From Solirubrobacter ginsenosidimutans (GTDB taxonomy: Bacteria; Actinomycetota; Thermoleophilia; Solirubrobacterales; Solirubrobacteraceae), in assembly GCF_027587205.1 (NCBI RefSeq), contig NZ_JAPDOD010000002.1:186001-250000 (forward strand): DNA of 64,000 nt. The letters are read 5' to 3'. The notes under the pieces are model-generated. The model was given only the letters and a program-made list of their open reading frames with translations. It did not search any database and had not been told where the DNA came from. This document shows, piece by piece, positions 31,621 to 40,711 of this stretch (positions within the stretch are counted from its first letter, which is position 1; every line of letters starts with the position of its first letter). The position numbers were made by a program, and so were the translations under genes.

Positions 31621-32517
31621 GTGTCCGCCGTGACGGCTGAACCCGAACCGGCGATCGCGAACCCCGAGCAGCAGCTCGCATGGGAGAAGCGCCATCGGCA
31701 GCGCGCGGGCATCGCGGCGCTCGTAGGCGCCCTCGGCCTGCTGGCGTTCTACGTGTTGCAGCAGGTGCTGCAGCGCGACATGCCGAAGGTCAGCGGGCTC
31801 GAGACGCTGGTGCGCGCGGCCAAGCCCGGCGACGTGGGTGCGCTGCCGTCGCTGCAGAACGCGTTCTTCGAGTACCTGGACACCAAGACCGTGCTCGTGA
31901 TCCTGATCGGCCTCGGCGGGTTCATCGGGTGGTTGGGGGTCGCGTGGTGCGTCGGCTTCCTCGGGGTCGCCACCCGCTCACGGCTCCCCGTGTTCCGGCG
32001 GTTCATCATCTACGTGCCGATCGTCGGCGGTGTCGTGCTCGGCATCAGCGTCCTGATGTCGCAGCTCGGCAGCCTGCAGGTGGTCAGCGAGTACCTGGAC
32101 TCCAACCGGACGGTCCAGGCAGCGACCGACGCCGACAACGGCCTGATCGTCTACGCGCGGCTGCTGTATCAGCTGGGCACGCTCTTGCTCGCGGTCGGCC
32201 TCGTGTTGGTCGCGCTGAACGCGATGCGCGTCGGCCTGCTCACCCGCATGCTCGGCTACATCGGCATCGCCTCGGGCGCGATGATGGTGCTCTTCCCGCT
32301 GCCGATCGTGCAGATCTTCTGGCTCGGCGCGCTGGGCTTCGTCCTGCTCGGCCGCTGGCCGGGCGGGGACCTGCCCGCGTGGGCGACCGGCGACGCCGTG
32401 CCGTGGCCGACGCCCGAACGGCCCCCGCCCCGGCAGCGCCGCGGCGCGCCCGCGGCCACTCCCGCCGCCGAATCGGGTCCCGCGCCCGCGCGGCGCAAGC
32501 GTAAGAAGCGCAACTAG
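31621..32517 (+). CDS. multi-helix membrane protein of unknown function
   Basis: 298 residues from GTG 31621. About six membrane helices: AGIAALVGALGLLAFYVLQQ, TVLVILIGLGGFIGWLGVAW, RFIIYVPIVGGVVLGISVLM, LLYQLGTLLLAVGLVLVALN, IGIASGAMMVLFPLPIVQIF, plus a loop rich in charged residues. The C-terminal 60 residues are Pro/Arg/Lys-rich and cytoplasmic. Pattern typical of Solirubrobacterales membrane proteins lacking a named family. Coupled to the preceding small gene. Confidence 0.75.
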   Translation: MSAVTAEPEPAIANPEQQLAWEKRHRQRAGIAALVGALGLLAFYVLQQVLQRDMPKVSGLETLVRAAKPGDVGALPSLQNAFFEYLDTKTVLVILIGLGGFIGWLGVAWCVGFLGVATRSRLPVFRRFIIYVPIVGGVVLGISVLMSQLGSLQVVSEYLDSNRTVQAATDADNGLIVYARLLYQLGTLLLAVGLVLVALNAMRVGLLTRMLGYIGIASGAMMVLFPLPIVQIFWLGALGFVLLGRWPGGDLPAWATGDAVPWPTPERPPPRQRRGAPAATPAAESGPAPARRKRKKRN

Positions 32518-32624
32518 CCCGCCGCCTAGAAGCGCAACTCGCCCGCAACCTTCTCGCATCCGCCGTCGTAGCGTGGTAGGCCTTCGGGTAGGAAGGCTGC
32601 AGCTGACGCGAACGAGGAGACGGC

Positions 32625-34595
32625 ATGGCGACCGAAGGTCAGACACTCGAGCAACAACTCGAGGAACTGCTCGACGACGAGAAATTCTCGCCGTCTGAGG
32701 ACTTCGTCGAGCAGGCGGTCATCACTGACCCGAAGATCTACGAGCAGGGCGAGGACTACGAGGCGTTCTGGGCCGAGCGCGCCGAGGCGCTGCACTGGGA
32801 CACGAAGTGGGAGCAGGTCCTCGACTGGTCCAACCCGCCGTTTGCGAAGTGGTTCGTCGGCGGCAAGCTCAACGTCTCCTACAACTGCCTCGATCGCCAC
32901 GTCGAGGCGGGCAACGGCGGTCGCGTCGCCTACCACTGGCGCGGTGAGGAGGGCGAAGAGCTCGACGTCACCTACGCCGACCTGCACTCAGACGTCCAGA
33001 AGTTCGCCAACGCGCTGAAGTCGCTGGGCGTCCGTAAGGGCGACGTCGTCGCGGTCTATCTGCCGATGATCCCCGAGGTCGCGGTGGCGATGCTCGCCTG
33101 CGCGCGCATCGGCGCGATCCACAACGTCGTCTTCGGCGGCTTCAGCGCCGAGTCGGTGCGCGAGCGGATCGAGTTCTCCGAGGCGAAGATCCTGATCACC
33201 GTCGACGGTGCCCGCCGCAAGGGCAAGACCGCGCCGATCAAGGAGAACGTCGACGAGGTCATCGGCGACCTCGTGGACACGATCGTCGTCGTCAAGCGCT
33301 CCGACAACGACGCGCCGATGAAGGCCGGGCGCGACCACTGGTACGGCGAGCTGCTCGAGGCCGCCGACGCCGACTGCCCGCCCGAGCCGATGGACGCCGA
33401 GGACCCGCTCTACATCCTCTACACGTCCGGCTCGACGGCCAAGCCCAAGGGCATCCTGCACACCACCGGCGGCTACCTCACCGGCGTCGCCTACACCCAC
33501 GCCGCGGTGTTCGACCTCAAGCCGGAGGAGGACATCTACTGGTGCGCCGCCGACGTCGGCTGGGTCACCGGTCATTCCTACATCATCTACGGGCCGCTGG
33601 CGAACGGCACGACCTCGGTGATGTACGAGGGCGCACCGGACTACCCCGGCAAGGACATCTGGTGGGAGATCGTCGAGCGCTACAAGGTGACGATCATGTA
33701 CTGCGCGCCGACCGCGATCCGCGCATGCATGAAGTGGGGCGTCGAGCACCCCGCCTCGCACGACCTGTCCTCGCTGCGGCTGCTCGGGACCGTGGGCGAG
33801 CCGATCAACCCGAAGGCATGGCTGTGGTACTGGAAGGTCGTCGGCGGCGGGCGCTGCCCGATCGTCGACACGTGGTGGCAGACCGAGACCGGCGGGGTCA
33901 TGATCACGACGCTGCCGGCCCTGCTGGACGCCAAGCCGGGCTCGGCGGGCAAGCCGCTGCCGGGCATCGAGGCCGCCGTCGTGGACGAGGAGGGCAACGA
34001 CGCCGGCACCGAGCAGGGCTACCTGGTCCTCAAGCGGCCTTGGCCGTCGATGCTGCGGACCCTCTACAAGGAGGACGACCGCTTCGTCGAGACCTACTGG
34101 AACAAGTTCGGCAAGGACACCTACCTCGTCGGCGACGCCGCGCGCCGCGACGAGGACGGCTACTTCTGGATCATCGGGCGCATCGACGACGTCGTGAACG
34201 TCTCCGGCCATCGCCTGAGCACCGCGGAGGTCGAGTCCGCGATCGTCTCCCACGGCAAGGTCGCCGAGGCGGCCGTGATCGGCCAGGCCGACGAGGACAC
34301 CGGCCAGGCGATCACCGCGTTCGTGACCCTCGAGGGCGACCTCGACGGCACCGACGAGCTGATCGCCGAGATCCGCGAGAAGGTCGCCGATCGGATCGGC
34401 AAGTTCGCCCGCCCGAAGCGGATCATCTGGGCCGACGACCTGCCCAAGACGCGCTCGGGGAAGATCATGCGCCGGCTGCTGCGAGACATCGCCGAGGGGC
34501 GCGAGCTGGGTGACGTCACCACCTTGCGCGATCCCAGCGTCATGGCCCAGCTGGAGGGCAAGATCAAGGAACGCGACGCGGAGGGCAACGGCTAG
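32625..34595 (+). CDS. acs: acetyl-CoA synthetase
   Basis: 656 residues, normal Acs length, from ATG 32625 with GAGGAG 8 bases upstream. The AMP-binding P-loop YTSGSTAKPKGILHTTGGYL starts at 266; the family motifs DTWWQTETGG and GDAARRDEDGYFWIIGRIDD follow, and the C-terminal PKTRSGKIMRRLLR contains the catalytic and acetylation-regulated Lys. Converts acetate, ATP and CoA to acetyl-CoA. Two acetate-type symporters in the window (44240, 52486) could feed it. The stop codon overlaps that of the convergent lacI-type gene (CTAG). Confidence 0.97.
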   Translation: MATEGQTLEQQLEELLDDEKFSPSEDFVEQAVITDPKIYEQGEDYEAFWAERAEALHWDTKWEQVLDWSNPPFAKWFVGGKLNVSYNCLDRHVEAGNGGRVAYHWRGEEGEELDVTYADLHSDVQKFANALKSLGVRKGDVVAVYLPMIPEVAVAMLACARIGAIHNVVFGGFSAESVRERIEFSEAKILITVDGARRKGKTAPIKENVDEVIGDLVDTIVVVKRSDNDAPMKAGRDHWYGELLEAADADCPPEPMDAEDPLYILYTSGSTAKPKGILHTTGGYLTGVAYTHAAVFDLKPEEDIYWCAADVGWVTGHSYIIYGPLANGTTSVMYEGAPDYPGKDIWWEIVERYKVTIMYCAPTAIRACMKWGVEHPASHDLSSLRLLGTVGEPINPKAWLWYWKVVGGGRCPIVDTWWQTETGGVMITTLPALLDAKPGSAGKPLPGIEAAVVDEEGNDAGTEQGYLVLKRPWPSMLRTLYKEDDRFVETYWNKFGKDTYLVGDAARRDEDGYFWIIGRIDDVVNVSGHRLSTAEVESAIVSHGKVAEAAVIGQADEDTGQAITAFVTLEGDLDGTDELIAEIREKVADRIGKFARPKRIIWADDLPKTRSGKIMRRLLRDIAEGRELGDVTTLRDPSVMAQLEGKIKERDAEGNG

Positions 34596-35602
34596 CGGCT
34601 GCGCGCCCGTCCCACGGTGTCGCGGACGATGAGCCTCGGCTCCAGCAGCCGCCGCACCCGCTCCGTCCGGCCGTCGATGCGCTCGAGCAGCAGCTCGAGC
34701 GCTTGGCGGCCCATCGCCGCGCGCGGCTGATCGACGGTGGTCAGCGACAGCTGGCGCAGCGCGGCGATGTAGATGTTGTCGTAGCCGACGAGCGAGATGT
34801 CGGCCGGGATCCGCAGGCCGGCGCGCACGAACGTGTCCATCATGCCCGCGGCGGTGAGGTCGTTGGCGGCGAAGACGGCGGTGGGAAGGTCGCCGCGGGT
34901 GAGGATCGCCTGCGCGGCCTGCACACCCGCCTCCTCGGTGAAGTCGCCCTCGATCAAACGGCCAGGCCCGAGACCGGCCGCCTCCATGGTGGCGCGGAAG
35001 CACTGCAGGCGGGTGGCGGCGCCCGCGCCGTCGCCACCGGTCACGTGCAGGATCTCGGTGTGGCCGAGGCCGGCGAGGTAGCTCACGACGGCGCGCACGC
35101 CGAGCGGCTCGTCGATCGCGAGCGTGTCGATCTCCGGCGCGTCGATCTCGCGCCCGGTGACGACGGTCGGGATGCTCCGGGCGGCCGCCGCGAGGTCGGC
35201 CTCGTCCAGGCGCGGGCTGACGAGGATCAGGCCGTCGACGCGGTAGTCGACGAACGACGTCACCACGGTCCGCTCGCGCTCGGGATGGCGGCGGCCGGTG
35301 CCCAGGAGCAGCTGATAGCCGAGCTCTGACGCGAGCGCCTCGATCCCGCCGGCGATGTCGGCGAAGAACGGGTTGTGGAGGTCGTTGAGCAGCACGCCGA
35401 TCGTCATCGTCCGCGACGACGCGAGGCTGCGGGCCATCGCGTTGGGGCGGTACCGCAGCCGCTCGGCGGCTTCCAGGACGCGCGCGCGGCGCAACTCGGA
35501 GACCTTGGGGCTCCCACGCATGACCAGCGAGACGAGCGCCCGCGAGACGCCCGCCTCGGCGGCGACGTCCTCCATCGTCGGCGGTCGGCCGGGAGTGGTC
35601 AT
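34592..35602 (-). CDS. LacI-family repressor of the inositol operon
   Basis: 336 residues from ATG 35602; ATG 35620 would add six residues but would lie in the operator. N-terminal helix-turn-helix TMEDVAAEAGVSRALVSLVM with hinge RPNAMARSLASSRTMTIGVL, then a periplasmic-binding-like effector domain (GYDNIYIAALRQLSLTTVDQ). It is divergent from the iol operon and two near-palindromic operators lie between. Likely ligand is inositol or an inositol catabolite; that is inference from context. Confidence 0.92.
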   Translation of the reverse strand: MTTPGRPPTMEDVAAEAGVSRALVSLVMRGSPKVSELRRARVLEAAERLRYRPNAMARSLASSRTMTIGVLLNDLHNPFFADIAGGIEALASELGYQLLLGTGRRHPERERTVVTSFVDYRVDGLILVSPRLDEADLAAAARSIPTVVTGREIDAPEIDTLAIDEPLGVRAVVSYLAGLGHTEILHVTGGDGAGAATRLQCFRATMEAAGLGPGRLIEGDFTEEAGVQAAQAILTRGDLPTAVFAANDLTAAGMMDTFVRAGLRIPADISLVGYDNIYIAALRQLSLTTVDQPRAAMGRQALELLLERIDGRTERVRRLLEPRLIVRDTVGRARSR

Positions 35603-35619
35603 CGAACGCACTTTAGGCA

Positions 35620-35631
35620 TAGCGCGCTCTA
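35620..35631. promoter_or_regulatory. LacI-type operator O1
   Basis: TAGCGCGCTCTA differs from the perfect palindrome at 35688-35699 in one base. It lies just upstream of the lacI-type start codon, suited to autorepression. Confidence 0.6.
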
Positions 35632-35641
35632 ACGACAATCC

Positions 35642-35671
35642 TTGACAGATCGCGTATCGCGTGCAGACAAT
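35642..35671 (+). promoter_or_regulatory. sigma70-type promoter of the iol operon
   Basis: TTGACA at 35642-35647 and GACAAT at 35666-35671 with an 18-base spacer. Transcription would start near 35679, five or so bases before the GTG at 35684, so the message is leaderless or nearly so. Confidence 0.65.
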
Positions 35672-35683
35672 GGCGACCGTCAA

Positions 35684-36877
35684 GTGGTAGAGCGCTCTAA
35701 TCGCGAACGACGCCAGATCGGGGTCGGCGTCATCGGCCTCGGCTGGCTCGGGCACGCCCACGCGCGCTCGATGCAGCGCATCCGCACCCACTTCGAGGAC
35801 CGGACGTTCGACCCGGTCCTCGCCCACTGCGCCGACACCGTGCCGGCGCGGCGTGACGAGGCGCTGGGCTCGTTCGGCTTCGCCGCGGCGTCTGCCGACT
35901 GGCGCGCGGTGATCGACGACCCGGCGGTCGAGGTCGTGTTCATCACCGCGCCGAACATGCTCCACCTCGAGCTGATCGAGGCCGCCGCGCAGGCGGGCAA
36001 GCACGTGTTCTGCGAGAAGCCCGTCGGCGGGACGCCGGCGCAGACCGCACGCGCCGAGCAGGTCTGCCGGCACGCGGGCGTGATCACCGGCGTGGGCTTC
36101 AACTACCGCTGGGCGCCGCTCGTGCGCTACGCCAAGCAGCAGCTCGACACGGGTTCGCTCGGCGCGCTCACCAACTACCGCGGGCGCTTCTTCTCGATGT
36201 ACGGCGCCGACCCGCTCGGCCTGCTCTCCTGGCGCTTCCTGCTCGACGAGGGCGGCTACGGCGTGACGAGCGACCTGCTCTCTCACGCCGTCGATCTCGC
36301 CCACTTCCTGGTCGGCCCGATCACCCGCCTGGTGGGCACCACGGAGACGTTCATCCGCGAGCGCCCGCTGGCGATCCCGGGCGCCGGGCACTACGGCCGC
36401 GGCCGCCCCGAGGACCCGCGCGGCGAGGTCACCAACGAGGATTACGCGGCGGTGTTGTGCGAGTTCTCGGGCGGCGCCCGCGGCACGTTCGAGGCCAGCC
36501 GCGCGATCGTCGGGCCAGAGAGTCAGATGGCGTTCGACGTCTACGGCACCGACGGCGCGCTGGGTTGGAACCTCGAGGACCTCAACCGGCTGCGCCACTA
36601 CCGGCGCACCGACGATCCCTCGTCCGGGTACACGACCGTCTATGGCGGCGACCGCTTTCCGTACCACGGCGCGTTCGTGCCGGGCGCGGCGAACGGGATC
36701 GGGTTCGAGGACCTGATCGTCATCGAGGACCTCGAGTACCTGCGCGCGGTGGTCGAGGATCGCCAGCACGAGGTCGGCTTCGCCCAGGCGCTCGAGTGGG
36801 TGGCGGTGCAGGCCGCGCTGCTGCGCTCGGTGCAGTCCGGGAGCTGGGAGAACGTCGTGTCACTGCGGGAGGACTGA
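35684..36877 (+). CDS. Gfo/Idh/MocA-family dehydrogenase, first gene of the iol operon
   Basis: 397 residues from GTG 35684, the best placed start downstream of the promoter. Rossmann motif IGVGVIGLGWLGHAHARSM; the family EKP Lys in KHVFCEKPVGG; catalytic-region LLDEGGYGVTSDLLSHAVDLAHFLVG with the conserved Asp and His. It oxidises a cyclitol or sugar with NAD. Longer than the second dehydrogenase and different in the C-terminal domain; possibly a scyllo-inositol or related dehydrogenase. It overlaps the next gene (TGATG). Confidence 0.88.
   Translation: MVERSNRERRQIGVGVIGLGWLGHAHARSMQRIRTHFEDRTFDPVLAHCADTVPARRDEALGSFGFAAASADWRAVIDDPAVEVVFITAPNMLHLELIEAAAQAGKHVFCEKPVGGTPAQTARAEQVCRHAGVITGVGFNYRWAPLVRYAKQQLDTGSLGALTNYRGRFFSMYGADPLGLLSWRFLLDEGGYGVTSDLLSHAVDLAHFLVGPITRLVGTTETFIRERPLAIPGAGHYGRGRPEDPRGEVTNEDYAAVLCEFSGGARGTFEASRAIVGPESQMAFDVYGTDGALGWNLEDLNRLRHYRRTDDPSSGYTTVYGGDRFPYHGAFVPGAANGIGFEDLIVIEDLEYLRAVVEDRQHEVGFAQALEWVAVQAALLRSVQSGSWENVVSLRED
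35688..35699. promoter_or_regulatory. LacI-type operator O2, perfect palindrome
   Basis: TAGAGCGCTCTA, a perfect 12-bp palindrome with the central CG typical of LacI-family sites, lies about ten bases downstream of the predicted transcription start and inside the first codons of the operon. With O1 it could support looping over the promoter. Confidence 0.75.
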
Positions 36878-37902
36878 TGGCGATCGCGACGGAGACATTG
36901 CGCATCGGGGTGCTCGGCGTCGGCCGGATCGGGCGCATGCACGCCGAGCTGCTCGAGCGTCAGGTGCCGGGCGCGGCGGTGTCGGTGGTCTATGACGCCT
37001 ACGAGCCGGTCGCGCGCGAGGTGGCGGCGCGGTTGGGCGTGCTCGCCGCCGAGACGGCGGAGGAGCTGATCGCGGCGCCCGAGGTGGATGCGGTCGCGAT
37101 CTGCACGCCGACCGGGTTCCACGTCGACCAGATCATCGCCGCCGCGCAGGCCGGCAAGGCGGTCTTCTGCGAGAAGCCCGTGTCGCTCGACCTGGCGACC
37201 CTGGACCGGGCGCTGACGGTCGTGGCGTCGACCGGCGTGCCGTTCCAGATCGGGTTCAACCGCCGGTTCGACCCCGCCCACGCGGCCGTCGCCGCCGCGG
37301 TGGCCGACGGGACCGTGGGCGAGCCGCACATCGCCCGCATCACCAGCCGCGACCCTGACCCGCCGCCCCTGGAGTACGCTCGCAGCTCAGGCGGCCTGTT
37401 CCTGGACATGACGATCCACGACTTCGACATGGCGCGTTACGTGGTCGGCTCGGAGATCGAGGAGGTCTATGCGCGTGCCGCCGTCAGGGTCGACCCGGCG
37501 ATCGCCGGCGTCGGCGACGTCGACACCGCGGTGATCACCCTCGTTCACGAGAACGGCTGCCTGACGACGATCGACAACTCGCGCCGTGCGCGCTACGGCT
37601 ACGACCAGCGCGTCGAGGTGTTCGGCTCGGAGGGCATGGCGGCCTCCGGCAACCCGCTCGGGCACACGGCGACCGTCTCGACCGCCACCGGGACCTCGTC
37701 GGCGACGCTGCCGTACTTCTTCCTCGAGCGCTACATCCCGAGCTACCTGCGCGAGTGGCAGGCGTTCGTGCACGCCGTCAGCACCGGGGTGCCGCCCGCG
37801 GTGGGCCCGCGCGACGCCCGCGCGCCGCTCGTGGCGGGGCTGGCGGCCTGGATGTCCGTCCGCGAAGGGCGGCCGGTGAAGACCGCGGAGGTGACGGCAT
37901 GA
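36877..37902 (+). CDS. iolG: inositol 2-dehydrogenase-like Gfo/Idh/MocA protein
   Basis: 341 residues from ATG 36877. Rossmann motif IGVLGVGRIGRMHAELL, AVFCEKPVSLD with the catalytic Lys, and GGLFLDMTIHDFDMARYVVG with the Asp/His pair of inositol dehydrogenases. IolG oxidises myo-inositol to 2-keto-myo-inositol with NAD, the first step of the pathway. Size and context (iolC, iolD, iolB follow) support this. ATGA overlap with iolC. Confidence 0.92.
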   Translation: MAIATETLRIGVLGVGRIGRMHAELLERQVPGAAVSVVYDAYEPVAREVAARLGVLAAETAEELIAAPEVDAVAICTPTGFHVDQIIAAAQAGKAVFCEKPVSLDLATLDRALTVVASTGVPFQIGFNRRFDPAHAAVAAAVADGTVGEPHIARITSRDPDPPPLEYARSSGGLFLDMTIHDFDMARYVVGSEIEEVYARAAVRVDPAIAGVGDVDTAVITLVHENGCLTTIDNSRRARYGYDQRVEVFGSEGMAASGNPLGHTATVSTATGTSSATLPYFFLERYIPSYLREWQAFVHAVSTGVPPAVGPRDARAPLVAGLAAWMSVREGRPVKTAEVTA

Positions 37903-38831
37903 CCGCATTGGACCTCTTGACGATGGGGCGGATCAGCGTCGATCTCTACCCGGAGCAGATCGGCGTGGGGCTCGAGGACGTGGCGACGTTCGCCAAGTCG
38001 CTCGGCGGCTCGCCGACGAACGTCGCGGTGGCCGCGGCCCGGCTGGGCGCCGCGGCGGCCGTCATCACGAAGGTCGGGGACGACCCGTTCGGCGTCTACT
38101 GCCGCCGCGCGCTGCGCGAGTTCGGCGTCGACGACCGCTTCGTCGGCGTGCATCCGACGCTGCGGACGCCGCTCGCGTTCTGCGAGGTGCACCCGCCCGA
38201 CGACTTCCCGTTGCTCTTCTACCGCGAGCCGACCGCGCCCGATCTCACGATCACGGTCGACGAGCTCGACTTCGACGCGATCCGCGGCGCGGGGTTCCTG
38301 TGGACGACGGGCACCGGGCTCAGCGCGGAGCCGAGCCGCGCGGCGACGCTCGCCGCGCTCGAGGCGCGAGCGGGCGCGCCGGTCATCCACGACCTCGACC
38401 ACCGGCCGATGTTCTGGGCCGATCCGGCCGAGGCGACCGAATACGCCCGTCAGGCGCTGCGCTTCGCCACCGTCGCGGTCGGCAATCGCGAGGAGGTCGA
38501 GGTCGCCGTCGGCACGCGCGACCCGCACACCGCGGCCGACCGGCTGCTCGAGCTCGGCGTGCAGGTCGCGGTCGTCAAGCAGGGTCCCGCCGGCGTGCTC
38601 GTCGCGACGGCGGAGCGCCGCACCGAGATCCCGCCCGTCCCCACCGACGTCGTCTGCGGGCTCGGGGCGGGCGACGCCTTCGGCGGCTCGCTCGCCTATG
38701 GCCTGCTGCAAGGCTGGCCGCCCGAGCGGGCGGTGCGGATGGCCAACGCCGCCGGCTCGATCGTCGCCTCGCGGCTGGCGTGCGCGGACGCGATGCCCAC
38801 CCTCCACGAGCTCGAAGGAGTCCTGACATGA
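37899..38831 (+). CDS. iolC: 5-dehydro-2-deoxygluconokinase
   Basis: 310 residues, PfkB/ribokinase fold. GRISVDLYPEQIGVGLEDV and SLGGSPTNVAVAAARLGAAA are the N-terminal PfkB signature as found in IolC; GAGDAFGGSLAYGLLQG is the C-terminal signature with the catalytic Asp. It phosphorylates 5-dehydro-2-deoxy-D-gluconate (DKG). The kinase-only version here lacks the fused C-terminal aldolase-like domain seen in some bacteria. Overlaps iolG and iolD by 4 bases each. Confidence 0.95.
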   Translation: MTALDLLTMGRISVDLYPEQIGVGLEDVATFAKSLGGSPTNVAVAAARLGAAAAVITKVGDDPFGVYCRRALREFGVDDRFVGVHPTLRTPLAFCEVHPPDDFPLLFYREPTAPDLTITVDELDFDAIRGAGFLWTTGTGLSAEPSRAATLAALEARAGAPVIHDLDHRPMFWADPAEATEYARQALRFATVAVGNREEVEVAVGTRDPHTAADRLLELGVQVAVVKQGPAGVLVATAERRTEIPPVPTDVVCGLGAGDAFGGSLAYGLLQGWPPERAVRMANAAGSIVASRLACADAMPTLHELEGVLT

Positions 38832-40711
38832 GGCTCACGGTCGCGCAGGCCCTCGTCCGCTTCCTCGCGGTCCAGCAGGTGGAGCGCGACGGTGTCCCCA
38901 CGCCGTTCTTCGCCGGCTGTCTCGGCATCTTCGGGCACGGCAACCTCTCCGGCATGGGGCAGGCGCTCTCGGAGGGTCACCTGCGCTACGTCCCGGCCCG
39001 CAACGAGCAGTCGATGGTGCACGTCGCCACCGCCTACGCGCGCCAGCGCAACCGCCTCGCGACGTGGGCGTGCACGTCCTCGGTGGGTCCGGGCGCGACG
39101 AACATGGTCACCGGCGCGGCGGTCGCCACCGTCAACCGGCTCCCGGTCCTGCTGCTCCCGGGCGACACGTTCGCCACCCGTGCGCCGCACCCCGTGCTGC
39201 AGCAGATCGAGGCGCCGCACGACGCGATCATGACCGCCAACGACGCGTTCAAGCCGGTGTCGCGCTTCTTCGACCGCATCACGCGGCCGGAGCAGCTCGT
39301 CCCCTCGCTGCTGGAGGCGATGCGGGTGCTCACCGACCCGGCGGAGACCGGCGCGGTGGTGCTCGCGCTGCCCGAGGACCTGCAGACCGAGGCGGTCGAG
39401 GTGCCCGACGCGTTCCTCGAGGAGCGGGTGTGGACGATCTGGCGCCGGCCGCCCGCCCCGGGTGCGATCGAGCGCGCCGTGGCGCTGATCGCGTCGGCCC
39501 AGCGCCCGCTGATCGTCGCCGGCGGCGGCACGGTCTACGCCGAGGCGCTCAGCGAGCTGCACGCGTTCTCGGCCTTGACCGGCATCCCCGTGTGCGAGAC
39601 GCAGGCCGGTCGCGGCGCGCTGCTCTCCGACAACCCGCTCGCGCTCGGCGCGGTCGGCGCGACCGGCACCGCGGCGGCGAACGCAATGGCCGCCGAGGCC
39701 GATGTGGTGATCGGCGTCGGGACGCGCTGGGGCGACTTCACGACGGCGTCCAAGACCGCGTTCCAGGACCCGGGCGTGCGGTTCGTCAACGTCAACGTGG
39801 CCTCGCTGGACGTGCACAAGCACGCGGGTGTGGCGGTCGAGGCCGACGCGCGCGAGGCGCTGGTCGCGCTGCGCGCGGCGTTGACGGGGCACCGCGCCCC
39901 CGCGGCCTGGACGACCCGCGCCGGGGAGCTCTCGGGCGCGTGGGCGCGAACCGTCGCCGAGCTCGTCGCGCCCGGCCCGGCGGACGCTCCGCTGCGCCAG
40001 TCGGCGGTCATCGGCGCCGTCAACGACGTCGCGGGCGACAGCGGCGTCGTCGTCAACGCGGCCGGCTCGGCGCCCGGCGACCTGCACAAGCTCTGGCGCG
40101 CCCGCGACCCGCTCGGGAAGGGCTACCACGTCGAGTACGGCTTCTCGTGCATGGGTTACGAGGTTCCGGGCGGGATGGGCGTCAAGCTGGCGGCGCCGGA
40201 GCGCGAGGTGTGGGTGCTGGTAGGCGATGCCTCGTGGCTGATGTCGCCCGGGGAGCTCGTGACCGCGGTCCAGGAGCGGATCCCGATCCGGATCGTGCTG
40301 GTCGACAACCACGGGTACGCGTCGATCGGCGCGCTCTCGCGCTCGGTCGGCTCGGCGGGCTTCGGCACGATCCTGCGCTCCGCCGACAACGGGCAGCTGC
40401 CGCGCGACGACAACGGCGGGCTGCCCGCGCCGCTGCCGGTCGACCTGGCGGCCAGCGTGGCCGCGCTCGGCGTGCCGGTGACCCGCGCGGAGACGCTGGA
40501 GGAGCTGCGTTCGGCGCTGGAAGGGATGCGCGGCGCGGCCGGTCCGACCTGTGTGTACGTCGAGACCGACCGCTACCAGGGCGTTCCCGACTTCGACGGC
40601 TGGTGGGACGTGCCCGTCGCCGAGGTGGGCGGCGAGGCATCCGTCCGAGAGGCGCGCGCGGCCTATGAGCGGGCGCGTGCCCGGCAGCGCGCCTACGTGG
40701 AGACCAACTGA
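38828..40711 (+). CDS. iolD: 3D-(3,5/4)-trihydroxycyclohexane-1,2-dione acylhydrolase
   Basis: 627 residues, ThDP-dependent enzyme fold. N-terminal ThDP domain with the conserved Glu in PARNEQSMVHVATAYAR, and the C-terminal ThDP/Mg motif GDASWLMSP to DNHGYASIG. IolD opens the trihydroxycyclohexane-dione ring to 5-deoxy-glucuronate. Length and motif order match the family. ATGA overlap with iolC and TGATG overlap with iolB. Confidence 0.96.
   Translation: MRLTVAQALVRFLAVQQVERDGVPTPFFAGCLGIFGHGNLSGMGQALSEGHLRYVPARNEQSMVHVATAYARQRNRLATWACTSSVGPGATNMVTGAAVATVNRLPVLLLPGDTFATRAPHPVLQQIEAPHDAIMTANDAFKPVSRFFDRITRPEQLVPSLLEAMRVLTDPAETGAVVLALPEDLQTEAVEVPDAFLEERVWTIWRRPPAPGAIERAVALIASAQRPLIVAGGGTVYAEALSELHAFSALTGIPVCETQAGRGALLSDNPLALGAVGATGTAAANAMAAEADVVIGVGTRWGDFTTASKTAFQDPGVRFVNVNVASLDVHKHAGVAVEADAREALVALRAALTGHRAPAAWTTRAGELSGAWARTVAELVAPGPADAPLRQSAVIGAVNDVAGDSGVVVNAAGSAPGDLHKLWRARDPLGKGYHVEYGFSCMGYEVPGGMGVKLAAPEREVWVLVGDASWLMSPGELVTAVQERIPIRIVLVDNHGYASIGALSRSVGSAGFGTILRSADNGQLPRDDNGGLPAPLPVDLAASVAALGVPVTRAETLEELRSALEGMRGAAGPTCVYVETDRYQGVPDFDGWWDVPVAEVGGEASVREARAAYERARARQRAYVETN

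Noticed and set aside
32507..32550. Direct repeat of about 18 bases (GAAGCGCAACT type, period 22) upstream of acs
   Set aside because: It includes the end of the preceding coding sequence and only two copies exist; likely a small local duplication rather than an operator.
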